The notes under the pieces: model-generated
What the model saw: only the letters and a program-made list of their open reading frames with translations
Database searches by the model: none
Told to the model about the DNA's origin: nothing
Position numbers and translations under genes: made by a program
Shown: one piece after another, positions 36,011 through 48,720 of the stretch
Layout of the letters: every line of letters begins with the position of its first letter
Numbering within the stretch: the stretch's first letter is position 1
Assembly (NCBI GenBank): GCA_006176705.1
Contig: QRFJ01002478.1
Location: 36,703-100,702, forward strand
Direction of reading: 5' to 3'
Source of the DNA: Cocos nucifera
Lineage: Eukaryota > Streptophyta > Magnoliopsida > Arecales > Arecaceae
DNA length: 64,000 bases

Positions 36011-36627
36011 AGCTATGGACCAAATGGAACCAAATCAGGTTGGGCCAATACAATCACTACCTCCTCTACTTCATAGATCGAAAATGGTTTTTCATTCTCT
36101 TGAGAGGTACTTAGGTACTATTTCAGAGGAAATAGAGAAAATATTTCTCGTAGGTAATGGGGTTCGTGGTGATGATCCCAAAACTTATAACGAGGCAATA
36201 TCAGATATCGACTCCGAGAAATGGTTAGAGGCAATAAAGTCAGAAATTGACTCGATGCACTCAAACCAAGTCTTGACCTTGGTAGATCCACCAGAAGGTA
36301 TAGTACCTATTGGGACTAAATGGATCTACTAGAGAAAGATTGGTGTAGATGGGAATGTAGAGACATTCAAATGTAGATTAGTGGCAAAAGGTTATAGTCA
36401 ACGCGAAGTCATTGACTATCAAGATACCTTTTCGCTAGTAGCTATTCTTAAATCCATCCATACATTGCTTACTATTGCAGGCTATTTTGATTATTAAATA
36501 TGGCAAATAAATATGAAAATGGCATTCTTAAATGGATATCTTGAGGAAGATATCTGTATGGAACAGCTGCTAGGTTCGACATCCAGTGATGTTGATCACA
36601 AAGTATGCAAGCTGTAAAGGTCCATAT
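36011..36627 (+). pseudogene. Element D-H: RT N-terminal part
   Basis: Open frame 36015-36332 reads YLGTISEEIEKIFLVGNGVR, KWLEAIKSEIDSMHSNQV and PPEGIVPIGTKWIY, followed by a stop, then further RT in the same or shifted frame up to the tyrosine codon before YGLK. It is interrupted by solo LTR G at 36628. Confidence 0.9.
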
Positions 36628-38906
36628 TGTTAGATATATGTGCCCTAGAAGCCAGAATTGGCTGACACTTGTAATACACTTCTAGGGGCAAAATTGTAAT
36701 TTTGACTAAAAATCAATAAATGGGTTATTTTCTATCACATATGTGTATTTAGTGTCTGTGATACATCCTTTGAGTTAATGGTAATGATAATTCATATTTT
36801 CAAGAGTTGAAAATTTAAGACATGAATAATCATTATTAACTCATAAATTGCTCCCGACCATAGGATCATCACGAGGATGGTGATTGATCCGGAAGGTTGG
36901 TGTACAATCGCTTCTCTTTAGTAGATGAGTCTTGAGTCTACGGTGTGGAGACACCGGAGCGAGAGTACAGGTACTCGTTAGAGAACGAGGGCACTGAGCG
37001 TGACCACCTCGAGTAGTCATTAGGGAGTCTACCTTCTCGTCAATGACTGACTCGATGCTGCAGTAGTGTGTCTGGTTCTTTGACCTGAGATGCATCGGCA
37101 GTTCACCTTGAGGGTGTTATAGTTTGACTACACCATTACTCGGTCTCCTAGCCATATGGAACCCTGAGGTGTATGTTGGCTATAGCATGTTCATTGTAGG
37201 AACTGGATTGCATCAAGATGGAATCTATCTACCTCGGTGGTAGAGGAGTAGCGCTATGATGATCATGAGAATCAAGTCCAGAAATCCATGGCCATGGTAG
37301 AGTGAAATAATAGAAAGAGTTTCTATTTAGATTTTCACATTGGACTCGAATCGAATGATTACATCATATGACAGAGACTAGGGTTTGACGAGTTCACCTT
37401 AACCCTAATCTGATCGGGGCTCAAGATAGAAGAACTGAATCACACAGGTAGCTGCACCAAGAGGTTCGCATTCAGCTCTGATGGGTTGCCACCATATACT
37501 GCTAGGTGTCACTGGTGGATTTTGGGAGCAATTAGAATGATTTAGATGATCGATCATTCTAGCTGTTCGAATCAGAAGAGTTCTGATCCATCGAAAGGAG
37601 TTTCGATGATGTCGATGATAGAGATCATGACATATCCCATTACCATACAGAACTGAACCTAACTGGGTCACACAAACAAGGGTTTGAATCTGGTGATCAT
37701 CAATTGAACTGATCTAGTTCAATTGATCTGAATGAGATTCAATTAGGTTCAAGGAAATCGTGCTAGCACTCGATTGAACCTAACGTTCTTCTTTTGCTAT
37801 CATAAATAAGTTGTCCTGTCTGAGCCAAAGGAGTTTGTGCTCAATCAGAGGCCTTCATATGGTCTGACTGGAGGTTGTCCAAGTCAGAAAAGGTTGTCTT
37901 ATTTGTAAGACATTACCTGCCATTTTTGGTCACCTGCCATTTCTTGTTCTTTGACTTTGGTCAAAAGTCTACCTTTGACTGGTCAAACATTGACCATTGA
38001 CACTTTGACTTTTGACCACATGTCATGCACCTATTGGAGAGCTGGTGGGGGCCTGTCCCCCTGCCAGAACCTAGCAAGGAGAAGGGCGCACGCCACCCTA
38101 GGCGTGTGCCCAAGTTGGAGGCGCCTAGGAGTCCTTGTTGGACAAGGACTCCATCTCCTTTTTGGATTCCAATTAGAGTTCTTCTAAGAACCAACTTTGA
38201 CTGGTCTTAGGCACCCTCTAAGGAGGAATCCAGGGGTCTCTATTCCCACCAATCAGATTTAGATCTGATTTCACAAAGGGTTGTGATTGGTTGGGAGGAA
38301 GAGGAGTTGGATCACGCTTAGTCTATAAAAGAGACCCTGCGCCCAACTCAGATTCTAAGCAATTCAATTGAGAAACCCCACGCCCCAAGGCTGCCTCTCC
38401 CCTCCTTCTCCATGCCATAGTCTCTTCTCCCCTTGCTCTCCACGTCCAAAAGAAGTTTTGGACCTTGGTTGGTGCGATTCAGATCAAAGAAAGGCGATCA
38501 AAAGCAAGAAGGCTGCACTGCTGTAAAGGACGACTGCAGATCTTCAAAAGTAGTTTTGAAGATCCTCCAAATCAGATCCAGATCTAATTTTTGGAGGTGT
38601 GATAGAGAAGAAGAGGATCTCTAGATCCAACCTGAGTGGATATTGATAGAGGCCAGGCGCTTGCGTGGCTAAGATCCAGAACCTTCCACTGCAAATAGGA
38701 TCATCAACAGGGTAATAGGATTACCCAGATCAGGTAAATTAAATTAAATTTAATTTATCTTTTAATTTTATTTTATTAAAATAATAAGAATCAGATCTGA
38801 AACATATCAAGATCTGATTAGGATCAAGAGAAAAAATTTTGAAATATATCTCTTGATCTGATCAGATCTGAATGAACCTAGACCGAGAAATTAGGATTTT
38901 CCTTCA
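36628..38906 (+). repeat. Solo LTR G in RT of D-H
   Basis: A complete 2279-bp LTR (TGTTAG...CCTTCA) with flanking duplications CATAT at 36623-36627 and 38907-38911. No internal sequence is attached and RT continues on the other side, so it is a solo LTR, probably left by LTR-LTR recombination. It has TATAAAA at 38334-38340. It is closer to LTR A than to H. Confidence 0.95.
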
Positions 38907-40043
38907 CATATATGGACTTAAGCAAGCATCTTGGAGATAGAATACTCATTTTAATGATGTGATCAAATTATTTGATTTCATCAAGAATGAGGAGGAAGCA
39001 TGTATCTTCAAAAAGATCAGTGGGAGTGCTACTGTCCTCCTCGTACTATACGTGAATGATATCCTCCTTAATGGGAATGACATTCCCATGTTGATCGCAG
39101 TTAAAATATGGTTATCCAAAGAATTCTCCATGAAAGACCTAGGAGAAGCATCCTATATTCTGAAAATTAAGGTCTATAGAGATAGACCGAATAGGATGCT
39201 AGGACTTTCATAGAAGATGTACATAGAGAAAGTGCTAAAGAGGTTTAGCATGGAAAACTCTAAGAAGAATTTGGTACCTTTTAGACATGGCATTCATCTT
39301 TCCAAGAAGATGTGACCTAGCACACCTGAGGAAATAGAACACATGAGCAAGATCCCTTATGCTTCAGCAATAGGGAGCCTCATGTATGCCATGTTATGTA
39401 CACAACCTGATATAGCCCATGCTGTGAGTGTCACGAGCAGATATCAGTCGAATCCAGGTGAAGAACACTAGACTTCTGTAAAATGTATCCTTAAGTACTT
39501 AAAAAGAACTAAGGATATGTTGTTGATTTTTGGTAATGGAGAACTCCAAGTCTAGGGGTATACAAACTCAGATTTTATGTCCGATGTAGATGATTGAAAG
39601 TCGACATCTGGGAGTCTGTTTGTGTATAATAGTGGTGCTGTCAGTTGAAAGAGTTCCAAGCAGATAATGATAGCAGATTCCACCATGGAAGCAGAATACA
39701 TTGCTGCATCAGAAGCTGCGAAGGAGGCATTCTAGTATAAGAAATTTGCCACAGAGATTGGAGTGATGCCATCAAATGTCATTTCTCTATACTGCGACAA
39801 CAATAGTGCCATAGTCCTTGCTAAGGAGCCGAGGTCTCACCAAAAATTCAAGCATATTGAGCGGTGATACCACCTCATCCGTGATTACCTTGAGAAGGAT
39901 TACGTCGAGGTTAAAAGAGTCGACTCCATAGATAATGCGGTAGACCCACTTACAAAGCCATTGGGTCAGTAGAAGATTGAAGCCCGCATTGAATATATGG
40001 GACTTAGATTTATAGCCAATTTGCTTTAGGTCAAGTGGAAGTT
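38907..40043 (+). pseudogene. Element D-H: RT C-terminal part and RNase H
   Basis: RT resumes at YGLKQASW and IKNEEEACIFKKISGSATVL. The catalytic motif reads YVND (about 39050-39061) instead of YVDD, so a catalytic Asp is lost. Then come KEFSMKDLGEASYILKIK, GSLMYAMLCTQPDIAHAVSV, and RNase H with STMEAEYIAASEAAKEAF. Several stops occur, such as 39211-39213. The purine tract AAGTGGAAGT precedes the LTR. Confidence 0.9.
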
Positions 40044-42323
40044 TGTTAGATATGTGTGCCCTAGAAGCCAGAATTGGCCAACACTTGTTATAAACTTCTA
40101 AGGGCAAAATTATAATTTTGTCTATAAATAATAAAATGAGTTATTTTCTATCACAATGTGTATTTAGTGTTTGTGATACATTCCTTAAGTTAATGGTAAT
40201 GATAATTCTTATTTTCAAGAGTTGAAAATTCAAGACATGAATTTTCATTAGTAACTCATAAAATGCTCCCGACCGTAGGATCATCAAGAGGATGGTGATT
40301 GATCCGAAAAGTTGGTGTACAATCGCTTTTTTATAGTAGATGAGTCTTGAGTCTACGGTGTAGAGACATCAAAGCGAGAGTCTATGTACTCGTTAGAGAA
40401 CGAGGGCACTGAGCATGACCACCTCGAGCAGTCGTAAGGAAGTCTACCTTCTTATTGATGACTGGCTCGAAGCTATAGTGGTGTGTCTGGTTCTTTGATC
40501 TGAGGTGCATCGGCAGTTCACCTTGAGGGTGTTATAGTTTGACTGCACCATGACTCAATCTTCTAGCCATTCAGAATCCTGAGGTGTATGTTGGTTATAA
40601 AATATTCATTGTAGGAATTGGATTGCACCAAGAGAAAATCTATCTACCTCAGTAGATAAGGAGCAGCCCTATGATGATCATGCGAATCAAGTCCATAAGC
40701 CCATGACTATGGTAGAGTGAAATAATAGAAAGAGTTTCTATTAAGATTTTCACATGGAACTTGAATCAAATGATTAAATCATATGATAGAAATTAGGGTT
40801 TGACGAGTTCACCTTAACCCTAATCTGATCGGAGCTCAAGATAGAAGAACTTAATCACATAGGTAACTATATCGAGTGGTTCAATTTTAGTTTTGATGGA
40901 TTGCCATCATATACTGCCAGGTGTCACTAGTGGATTTTGGAAGCAAATAGAATGATTTGGATGATTGATCATTCTAGTTGTCTGAATCAGAAAAATTCTA
41001 ATCCATCGAAAGGTGTTTCGATAATGTCGATGATAGAGATCGCGACATATCCCATTACCATATAGAACTGAATCTAACTAGATCATACAAACAAGGGTTT
41101 GGATTTGGATATCATCAATTAGACTAATCCAGTTTAATTGATTTGAACAAGATTAAATTAGGTTCAAAAAAATCATGCTAGCACACGATTGAGCCTAATG
41201 TTCTCTTTCAGTTATCATTTTAAGTTGTCTCGAATGAGCCAAATATGTTTGTGCTCATTCAGGTATCTTTACTTGGTCTGACTGAAATTTTTTCAAGTTA
41301 GAAAAGGGTTGTCTTAATTTATGAGAAAAATTTGAGATAACACCTACCATTTTTCGTTATCTTCTAATTTTTGTCTTTTGACTTTGGTCAAACGTTGACC
41401 TTTGATACTTAGACATCTGCCCATATGTCATGCACCCATAGGAGATTGATTTTGGACCAATCAATCTACTAAAAATAGATGGACTAGGGGTGCATGCCTA
41501 GGGAGGCGTGCGCCCATGGATAGAGGTGCCTAGAGTTCCACACAGATGGCACTCCAGTTACTTTAGGGTTTCTACCTAGGTGGCGCCAAAGATTAGACTT
41601 TGATCAGTCTTAGGCACCATCTAAGGATGATTTAGAGGGGTTCTTATTTGATTGGATCAGGTGATGTCATCCCACCAATCAGATTTAGATCTGATTGCAT
41701 GAAGCGACGTGATTGGCCGGGATGATGTGGCACTGCATGGTGCAATAGGGTCTATGTAAACCCTATCTGCGCCTAGTTTCAGAGAGCTTAGATCATTGCC
41801 CATGCCATAAGGCTGCCCCTCTCCCTCCTCCATGCCATCTTCAGATCCCCTCTCTCCTCTTTACGCCCAAGGGGATTTGGGCTCCAGTTTGGTGCGATCC
41901 AGACAAGAGAAAGGTGACGAGAAAGGAAGAAGGTAGCACTGCTGCAAGAGACAATATCCAATCTTCAAAAGAAGTTTTGAAAATCCTCCAAATTAGATTC
42001 AGATCTGATAATTGGAGTAGTGATAAAGAAGGAGAAGATCTCCAGATCCAATCTGAGTGGATACCGATAGAGGCCAGATACTTTCATGGCTAGATCCAGA
42101 ACCTCAAGCAATCAGCAAGATCATCACAGGATAATCTGATTACCAACAAAAAGGTACAAAATTAAATCTATTTTAATTTACTTTTATTTTTATTAGATCT
42201 ATAAAATTAGATCTGAAATATCTCAGATCTGATTTGGATTCAAAAAAAAAAAATTGAAATATCTCTCTTAATCCAATCAAATCTGAACGAACCTAGCCCA
42301 AAAAATGAGAATTTTCCCTTCAC
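40044..42323 (+). repeat. Element D-H, 3' LTR (H)
   Basis: Starts TGTTAGATATGTGTGCCC and ends TTTTCCCTTCA (2280 bp). The TATA box is damaged (GTCTATGTAAACC), and the hairpin block is altered to a GCCA/TGGC version near 42073-42090. Confidence 0.93.
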
Positions 42324-42847
42324 ATAGTCCCTCTCCCTCCTTCTCCATGCCATCCTCTAATCTTCTCTCTCCTCTCCATGCCCAAGGGACTTTGGGAATG
42401 AAGAAGGTGCGATCCAAGCATATGAAAGGTGCTAGGAAAGGAAGAAGACAGCACTGCTGCAAGAGACAATAGCTATTCTTCAAAAGCCATTTTGAAGACC
42501 TTCAAGATCAGATCCAGATCTGATTTTTGGAGAATTGATTAAGAAGGAGAATATCTTCAAATCCTATCCAAGTGGATATCGATAGAGGCTAGGCACTTGC
42601 ATGGCTACATCCAGACTCTCAGGCAAGCATCAAGATCATCATAGGATAATTGAATTATCCAAAATAAAGGTATAATTAAATTAGATTTAGTTTTTATTTT
42701 ATTTTTATTTTATTATTAGATCAATAAAATTAGATCTAAGAAGTCTTAGATTTGATTAAGATTTTAGAAGAAAAAATTTTTGAAATAATCCTCCTGATCC
42801 AATCAGATCTGAACGTACCTGATCCGAAAAATAGGTTTTTTCCTTCA
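42324..42847 (+). repeat. Copia LTR fragment I (second piece of the split E/I LTR)
   Basis: Starts with the right copy of CATAG (42324-42328) and continues the LTR exactly where fragment E (28459) stops, ending TTTTCCTTCA. It supplies the U5-side part including the hairpin block. Confidence 0.9.
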
Positions 42848-44635
42848 ACTGATATCAGAGTCAAGTTTCATAATTTATTAGATCTAATTTTAATTTATTT
42901 TTATTTAATAATTAGATAATTTTATATATCATATTAGATATTATTAGATCTAAAATTAAAAAATTAAAAATTAAATAATCTAGATCTAAGATATATGAGA
43001 TGCATGACTAGACTAGGAATAGAATTGTTCTATGTGTAGTCTGGCATGATCATAATTTTAATTTGATGTATTATAATTTTTAGATATATTTATTTATTTT
43101 TTTAATATTATAAATATTATAATTAGATCTAAAAAATAAAAGATAAATTTATTTAATTTATTCATATGGGATATGATAGATGCATATTTACACTAGTTAT
43201 AGAATAGTTCTACAAAATTTTCTAGAATAAATTTTAATTTGATATGATCAAATTTAAATCTTATTTTTTAGATGTTTATGAAATAATTTGGATTTGAAAA
43301 TGTGCATGATATGATACATGAGATGTATGCAAAATATGTTTTTAGTAAGATTAATTTTTATAAATGTGATATATGATGTAGATCTAACTAGTTTTATAGA
43401 TTTATCATATTTTTGATTAAGGCATTCTCCTTCGCTATCCGATCATAAGAACGAAGTAGGGTTCAAAGACCCTCTCCTTCCATTTGATGGGATGTTCTTA
43501 TGGTGTGTAGGAGTGCTGCGTGTTCGATCTTAATCAAAAATCAAAACTTATTTTCTGTAAAACCCTAGATCCTGAAATTCTATGATTTTATATACAAGTT
43601 GTATTTGTGAATCCTAAACATAATTAAGAATTAAGATTATACAATATATTAGATCTAAAATTGAGAATTTTTAGATTTAAGACATATTCATAAAACTGGG
43701 TTTGGGCTTGGGTAGCTCAATTAGATCTAGCAGTTGATCGAACCGAATCAAGAGTTGGTTAGGTGGGATCAGGAGTACTTAAATTGATCAGACTAATAGG
43801 ATTAAGTCTGGGTCAAGGTCGAGTTACATGAGTGATCGATCAAGTTAAGAACTAATTAGGCTCAATGGTTAGAGTCTGGATTATAGGCTAACCCGATTGG
43901 TTCTGGCTCAACAATTTAGTGTCTAAGATAAGTTTGGCAGATACGATCGATTGATTTTTAATTGGGAGCTACTCGACTCAAATGCATTCTTGTCGAGTTA
44001 ATGGCATATCCCTTCCATCGATCTCACTTACCAGGCCATATTTGTCAGCTTAGTCCTGATCTTAGGTGGCTAACAATACGAGCTAACCTATGCCACTAGA
44101 TTAGTCATAATGGTTATGGCTATGTCAAGTCAAGTTTAAAGAGACCTAAATTAAATCTCTCTAGGAAAAGAATAAGTCTAAGGTCTTCCACCATTGTAGA
44201 TGTGCGAGCCCTTCTCGGGGTTGATTGTTCTCGGCTGGTCACAGTAGTTTAGTTGCACCGAAAAGATGCAATCATGTCTATTAGGCATTGGATGCTATGG
44301 ACTGGAGGATGGATTGGGCTCAATATTTTGGATACAGTGAGAGACCCAATTAGGAATCCAATCTATGCAAATGGTGGGTCTAACTTAACTATGGAGTGGA
44401 TCAATATTTCGAGCACGATGAGATTCATGAATTAGAGACCAAGTCTGGGTGCACCATAATTAAAGAATCATTGGACAAGAGTTGTTCACTCATTGGCTAA
44501 CCCATCACCAATAACTGTTAGATGAGGTGATGAGTCAGTTGGTGGGACTGTACCATCCACTAGAAATCAACAATCATGAAAATTTTTGCATCTCTACGGA
44601 GGGAGTGTAGGGATCCAAAATAATAGTAGAAGCTA
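42848..44635 (+). mobile_element. Leader of outer copia element E/I
   Basis: Primer-site variant TGATATCAGAGTC at 42850-42862, then a 1.8-kb AT-rich leader colinear with 19118-20900. The two inverted repeats are conserved: 43007-43044 (ACTAGACTA/TAGTCTGG) and 43443-43502 (TCATAAGAAC/GTTCTTATG). It is cut at 44635 by element P shortly before gag would begin. Short open frames such as 44253-44435 have no counterpart in the B leader. Confidence 0.82.
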
Positions 44636-46237
44636 TGATAAGTGTAATAAATTCATCAATAAAAGTATTAATTTATCAATTAATTAATATTAATTTTTAA
44701 GAATTAATAATTAATTTATATATAATTTTTGAAAAATTCATATTTTTATTAATTAAAAAATTAATTAAAAAATAATAAAAATTAAAAAATAAAATTTTAT
44801 TATCAATAGAAAGAGCTTATTTTTTTGATCACAACAAAATAAATTTCAAGTAAAACGGAGCTAAAATAAAAAAGATATGAATTTTTAAAAATATAAAATA
44901 AATAAAAATTAAATAAAAAAGAAAACGGCTCAGCCGGCTCCGCAAGCCGAGCCACCAAGCCAAGCCGAGCCATCAAGCCGACTCAGCCGTTGAAGCCATC
45001 AGCCGGTCCACGATCCAGGCGTGGACCGCCAGCTCAGCAAATTCCGGCGAATCAGAGATTGCCACGTGGTGGACCTAGACCCCTTAAGGGTCTACAGAAA
45101 TTTATCGCGGCTCACAAGGGTAATTCAGTCTTTTCGTCCGACAACAGCGGCGCTGATTGGTTGCGGTGTGCGGTGCGGCCGGTCCACGCGGTCCATGGGA
45201 ACAGTTATTGCGCGATCGGACGGATGTGGTTGTTTGCGGTCAGGATCGGACGGCTGTGGTTGCTTCCGAATTTTATTCAGATACAAACATCACGCGGATC
45301 ACCATCGGACGGCAGCGCTCGATCCAGGCGATGATCCGACGGTCCAGAACGCTGCCGGCGGTGATCAAGACTCCCGAAGCGCGATTTGCGGCCAGATTTC
45401 CTCGATCAAGCGCGATCCAACGGCCAGAATTTAATCCGACCCGATCTGAGCTTATCTGCATCCGATTTTGATGATTTTTGGACCGTTGGATTCCTATTGA
45501 ACGGCTGGATTTTATCAGATTTATCAGAGTCATATCAGAGCTATTTTGATTCAAATTTTATCCAAATTTCTTTGTATTTTTATGATTACAAAGGCTATTA
45601 GTCCCATATTGCCTTTAGAAAAAATATCCAGCCCTCCTAGCTCTATAAAAAGGACCCCAGGCCATCCAAGAAATCAATATCTCCGATCAAGGTGAAGCTT
45701 TGGTACAGGGCGAAGCCAGGCTATGGGTTAAAGGCTGCTTCGAAGCAACGGGTGCCGAGAAGAAGAGCCGAGCTTCTACACCATCTTTCTGCCAATGCCG
45801 ATCCAAGATCAGAGATCAGGCTATTTTATTTTATTTTCTTTTTAAATTTTATGTATTTAAATTCTGAAATTTTAATTAATAAAAATTTTATTTTTGCATT
45901 TTAATTTCTTGCTTTTTATTTTTATTGTAATTTAATTTCTGCACTTTAAATTATTGCTTTGCAAGTAGATGCTAAGATCTAACTAGTAGATCTTAGTACC
46001 AAGTTTAAATTCCTGCATCTTTTAATTTTTATTTTTTATTTTCCGACTTCACTTTTGATTCCCAAAACTCTTCTTTTTTTCTTTTTCTTTTAAAAATCAA
46101 AGATTTCAAATCTAAAAACACTACCTTCCCTGTGGATTCGACCCGACTCACTACTATCTACGCATTTTCAATGATTTTAAGAAGTCGGATTAAACTGATA
46201 AACACGGTGTCTTAACGACAACATCGCGTTCCTATCA
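44636..46237 (+). repeat. Element P, 5' LTR (1602 bp)
   Basis: Starts TGATAAGTGTAATAAATTC and ends GTTCCTATCA. The first 300 bases are AT-rich; the block at 44925-45440 is GC-rich with repeated GCCGAGCCA-like units (44930-44995). TATA box TATAAAA at 45644-45650. Open frames at 44990-45471 recur in the 3' LTR with shifts and are not supported as genes. Confidence 0.92.
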
Positions 46238-46243
46238 AGTTTT

Positions 46244-46261
46244 TGGCGCCGTTGCCGGGGA
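46244..46261 (+). promoter_or_regulatory. tRNA-Asp primer binding site of element P
   Basis: TGGCGCCGTTGCCGGGGA, the standard Athila primer site complementary to the 3' end of tRNA-Asp, six bases after the LTR. Confidence 0.92.
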
Positions 46262-46436
46262 AGGAATAGATTTTGATTTTTGATTCTTTGATTTCTTTGA
46301 TTTTTTTTATAAATTAATTATATTTTTTTAATATTGCTTACTAATTTTTTTTATTTATTTTGTAGAAAAAAAAAAAGAGAAAACGAAGAAAGCATCAAAT
46401 TTTGGTGAGATCAATCCTAACCCTAGTCCTCTTTTC

Positions 46437-46468
<32 letters not shown>

Positions 46469-47504
46469 AAATTAATTTAAAAAAATATTCATTTAAACCT
46501 AATTAAAAGCCTCATGATAAGATTAGAAATCCTAACTGTTTAGAGCATGCATCATATTAGTTTTATTTTTATTTTTATTTTTATTTTTTTTGGTGATTGC
46601 TGGAAGCAAGGTAAGCCTTTCAGAATTCAATTAGTTGCATGCATCTAGTTTAAATTGCATAAAACCCTTTGATTGAATTTTTTTTTTCGTGCATATTCAT
46701 ATTAAATCAAATTAAGGGCACAACCCAATTAAACAAGATAAGGTGGGGATTTGATCACCCTTCCTTAGCCCACAAACAACCAACCAGCATCCTGCATTGA
46801 CCTAAGCCTTTAATTTTAAAATCAATTAGACATCAACCCTAGGAACTCGAGCTCAATAGGATAAGGAATCCTAAGAGTTGAACCGGGTTAGGATAAGTTC
46901 AATTTGACTGGTGTCTAGGAAAGTGGTTCAGGGACGACTGCGCCCGAAGGAAGGTGGTTTCTAATTGGTTCCGTTCGCTTACCTGGCCAAGCACAATTGG
47001 TGTCTAAGGCAAGCAACGGGGGGACTCCCACCGACCTTACACTTACCTGGCTAGTTGATTGGCTAATCCTACACTTGGAGGGCTTGAAGGTGACCTTGGC
47101 AGTTAGGAGCTGTCTAGATCTAGGATAACCCTTAGTCAGGATTGATTGACCAACTTGATTGCTAACCAACATTCAAATCTAATTAAACCTAATTCTTCTC
47201 TTTCTTCTTAGTTCTAGGACTCCTTAGGACCTCTTCTTTAGAACTCTTCTTTCTTTCTTTCTTACTCCTCTAAAAATAAAATAAAATAAAATAAAAATTA
47301 AATTAAACTAACTAAAAAATATTAAAAAATAATTAAATTAAATTAAAATTAATAAATAAAAATAATTAAAAAAATTAATTTTTAATATAATAAAATAATA
47401 ATAATAATAATAAATAAAAAAAAATATTCTAAAAATTTTTTTTGAACCATACATTAGGGTTACACTAATACATGCATGGTAGGAAATCGCTTTTTCTGAT
47501 TTAG
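46262..47504 (+). mobile_element. Element P, leader without coding frame
   Basis: AT-rich sequence with simple A/T tracts (46440-46600 and 47275-47430) and a more complex middle part (46730-47170) typical of Athila leaders. No frame was recognised; the expected capsid half of gag is not found here. Confidence 0.6.
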
Positions 47505-48720
47505 TTGAACTTAATTGAATGGTTGATTCACATTAAACATAATAATCAAATGGCTAATATGAATCTAATAGTCCAAAAATTAGATAAAGTTGACCTTCTT
47601 GCTCAGAAAATAGATCAACTCCTAACCCTAGGTCAACAATCTCCTGCACAATTCACATCATCTTCTAATTATCAGGAGAATTATTCAATCTGTGCTAGTC
47701 CAACCCATCATGTAAGTGAATGTCCTATGACTGCACAGTTTCCATATTTTATCCAAGAACAAGTTCAAGCTACTCAAGGATACTCCAAATTGATTAATGA
47801 CCCATTTTCAAATTCATATAATTCAGATTGGAGTAACTTTAATTTTTCTTGGACATCCCAACAGACTCAGGCTCAGACCCAAATTTCACTTGAGCAAAAT
47901 TATCAAAATTATGCCTATAATAATGGTCAGCCTAGTCAGTTTAACCAGCCATCATATTATAATCAGCCTTCATACCCACCTCCTCAACAGACCAATCTAG
48001 CTGATGATAGATTTAACCAACTTCAACAATTAATTCTAACTCAACAGCAATCTATCGCCAGACTAGAAGCTCAAATAGGATAATTAGTTGAGTCTAACAT
48101 GAGGAGAGAACTAGATCAACTACCGAACCTACCAATTTCAAACAACCCACCTAATGACCACCAACCACCTGGATTAAATTATCAATCTAATGTTTCATCT
48201 AAGAATCTCCAATTTGAGAATACCAAAGTAATTCCTGAACTTAAAAGCTATAGGATTCTTATGGACCCATACCAAGACCAGGTGAGAGAGGCTAGTACTG
48301 ATGCTAGCCAAAATAAAAATTTAGAGGAACTGGTTAGTACTGAGACTAACCACATAGAAGAACCCAAGCCAAGGAATTAGTACTGATGCTAGTTCCAGTT
48401 TAAATGAGATAGAAATAAGGGAAAAGAGAATAGATGATTTACCCGAGACTTATAAACCTAATGTCCTATTCCCTTCAACCCTAGAAGCTGGTTCTTCTTA
48501 TAAAAATCAAAAGGCATGTAATGAAATGTCAATGGAGTTGTTTAAGCAGGATCACATTAATTTACCTCCAGAATTAAAACCGCCTTTAGTCACCATTCCA
48601 GCACCCATTGAATCAAACTTAACTCCTAAAACTCCATTCATGAGCATTTTAGAAAAACAAATAGGAGAAATTCTTAATAAACATGGGTCTGAGAATGGAA
48701 TCATAAAATTATATCCCTAA
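47505..48720 (+). pseudogene. Element P: C-terminal gag fragment
   Basis: The open frame 47505-48083 matches the Athila gag nucleocapsid part: ICASPTHHVSECPMTAQFPY and NDPFSNSYNSDWSNFNFSWT, followed by a Gln-rich stretch. The knuckle normally has CxxC before the THH motif; the first Cys is Ser here. The frame goes on past TAA (48081-48083) through 48099-48380, then shifts to 48526-48720 (PKTPFMSILEKQIGEILNKH). The capsid half and all of pol are missing, so it is a deletion derivative. Confidence 0.82.

Larger units (their letters stand above)
28460..42323 (+). mobile_element. Composite copia element D-H
   Basis: An element bounded by an incomplete 5' LTR (28460-30038) and a complete 3' LTR (40044-42323) with duplication CATAG. 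The interior in order: an indel-rich second copy of RT-solo LTR-RNaseH (30037-33828), gag-PR-INT-RT (33829-36627), solo LTR G (36628-38906), and RT-RNaseH (38907-40043). The last 0.7 kb of the 5' LTR, the primer site and the leader are missing. Confidence 0.85.

Noticed and set aside
44253..44435. 60-codon frame in the copia leader
   Set aside because: The equivalent stretch in the B leader (near 20550-20700) is colinear but does not keep the frame.
45021..45434. 137-codon open frame in the GC-rich block (and 180-codon frame at 50667-51209)
   Set aside because: Both lie in LTRs of the same element and have different ends because of single-base differences. GC-rich sequence has few stops. No protein similarity was recognised.
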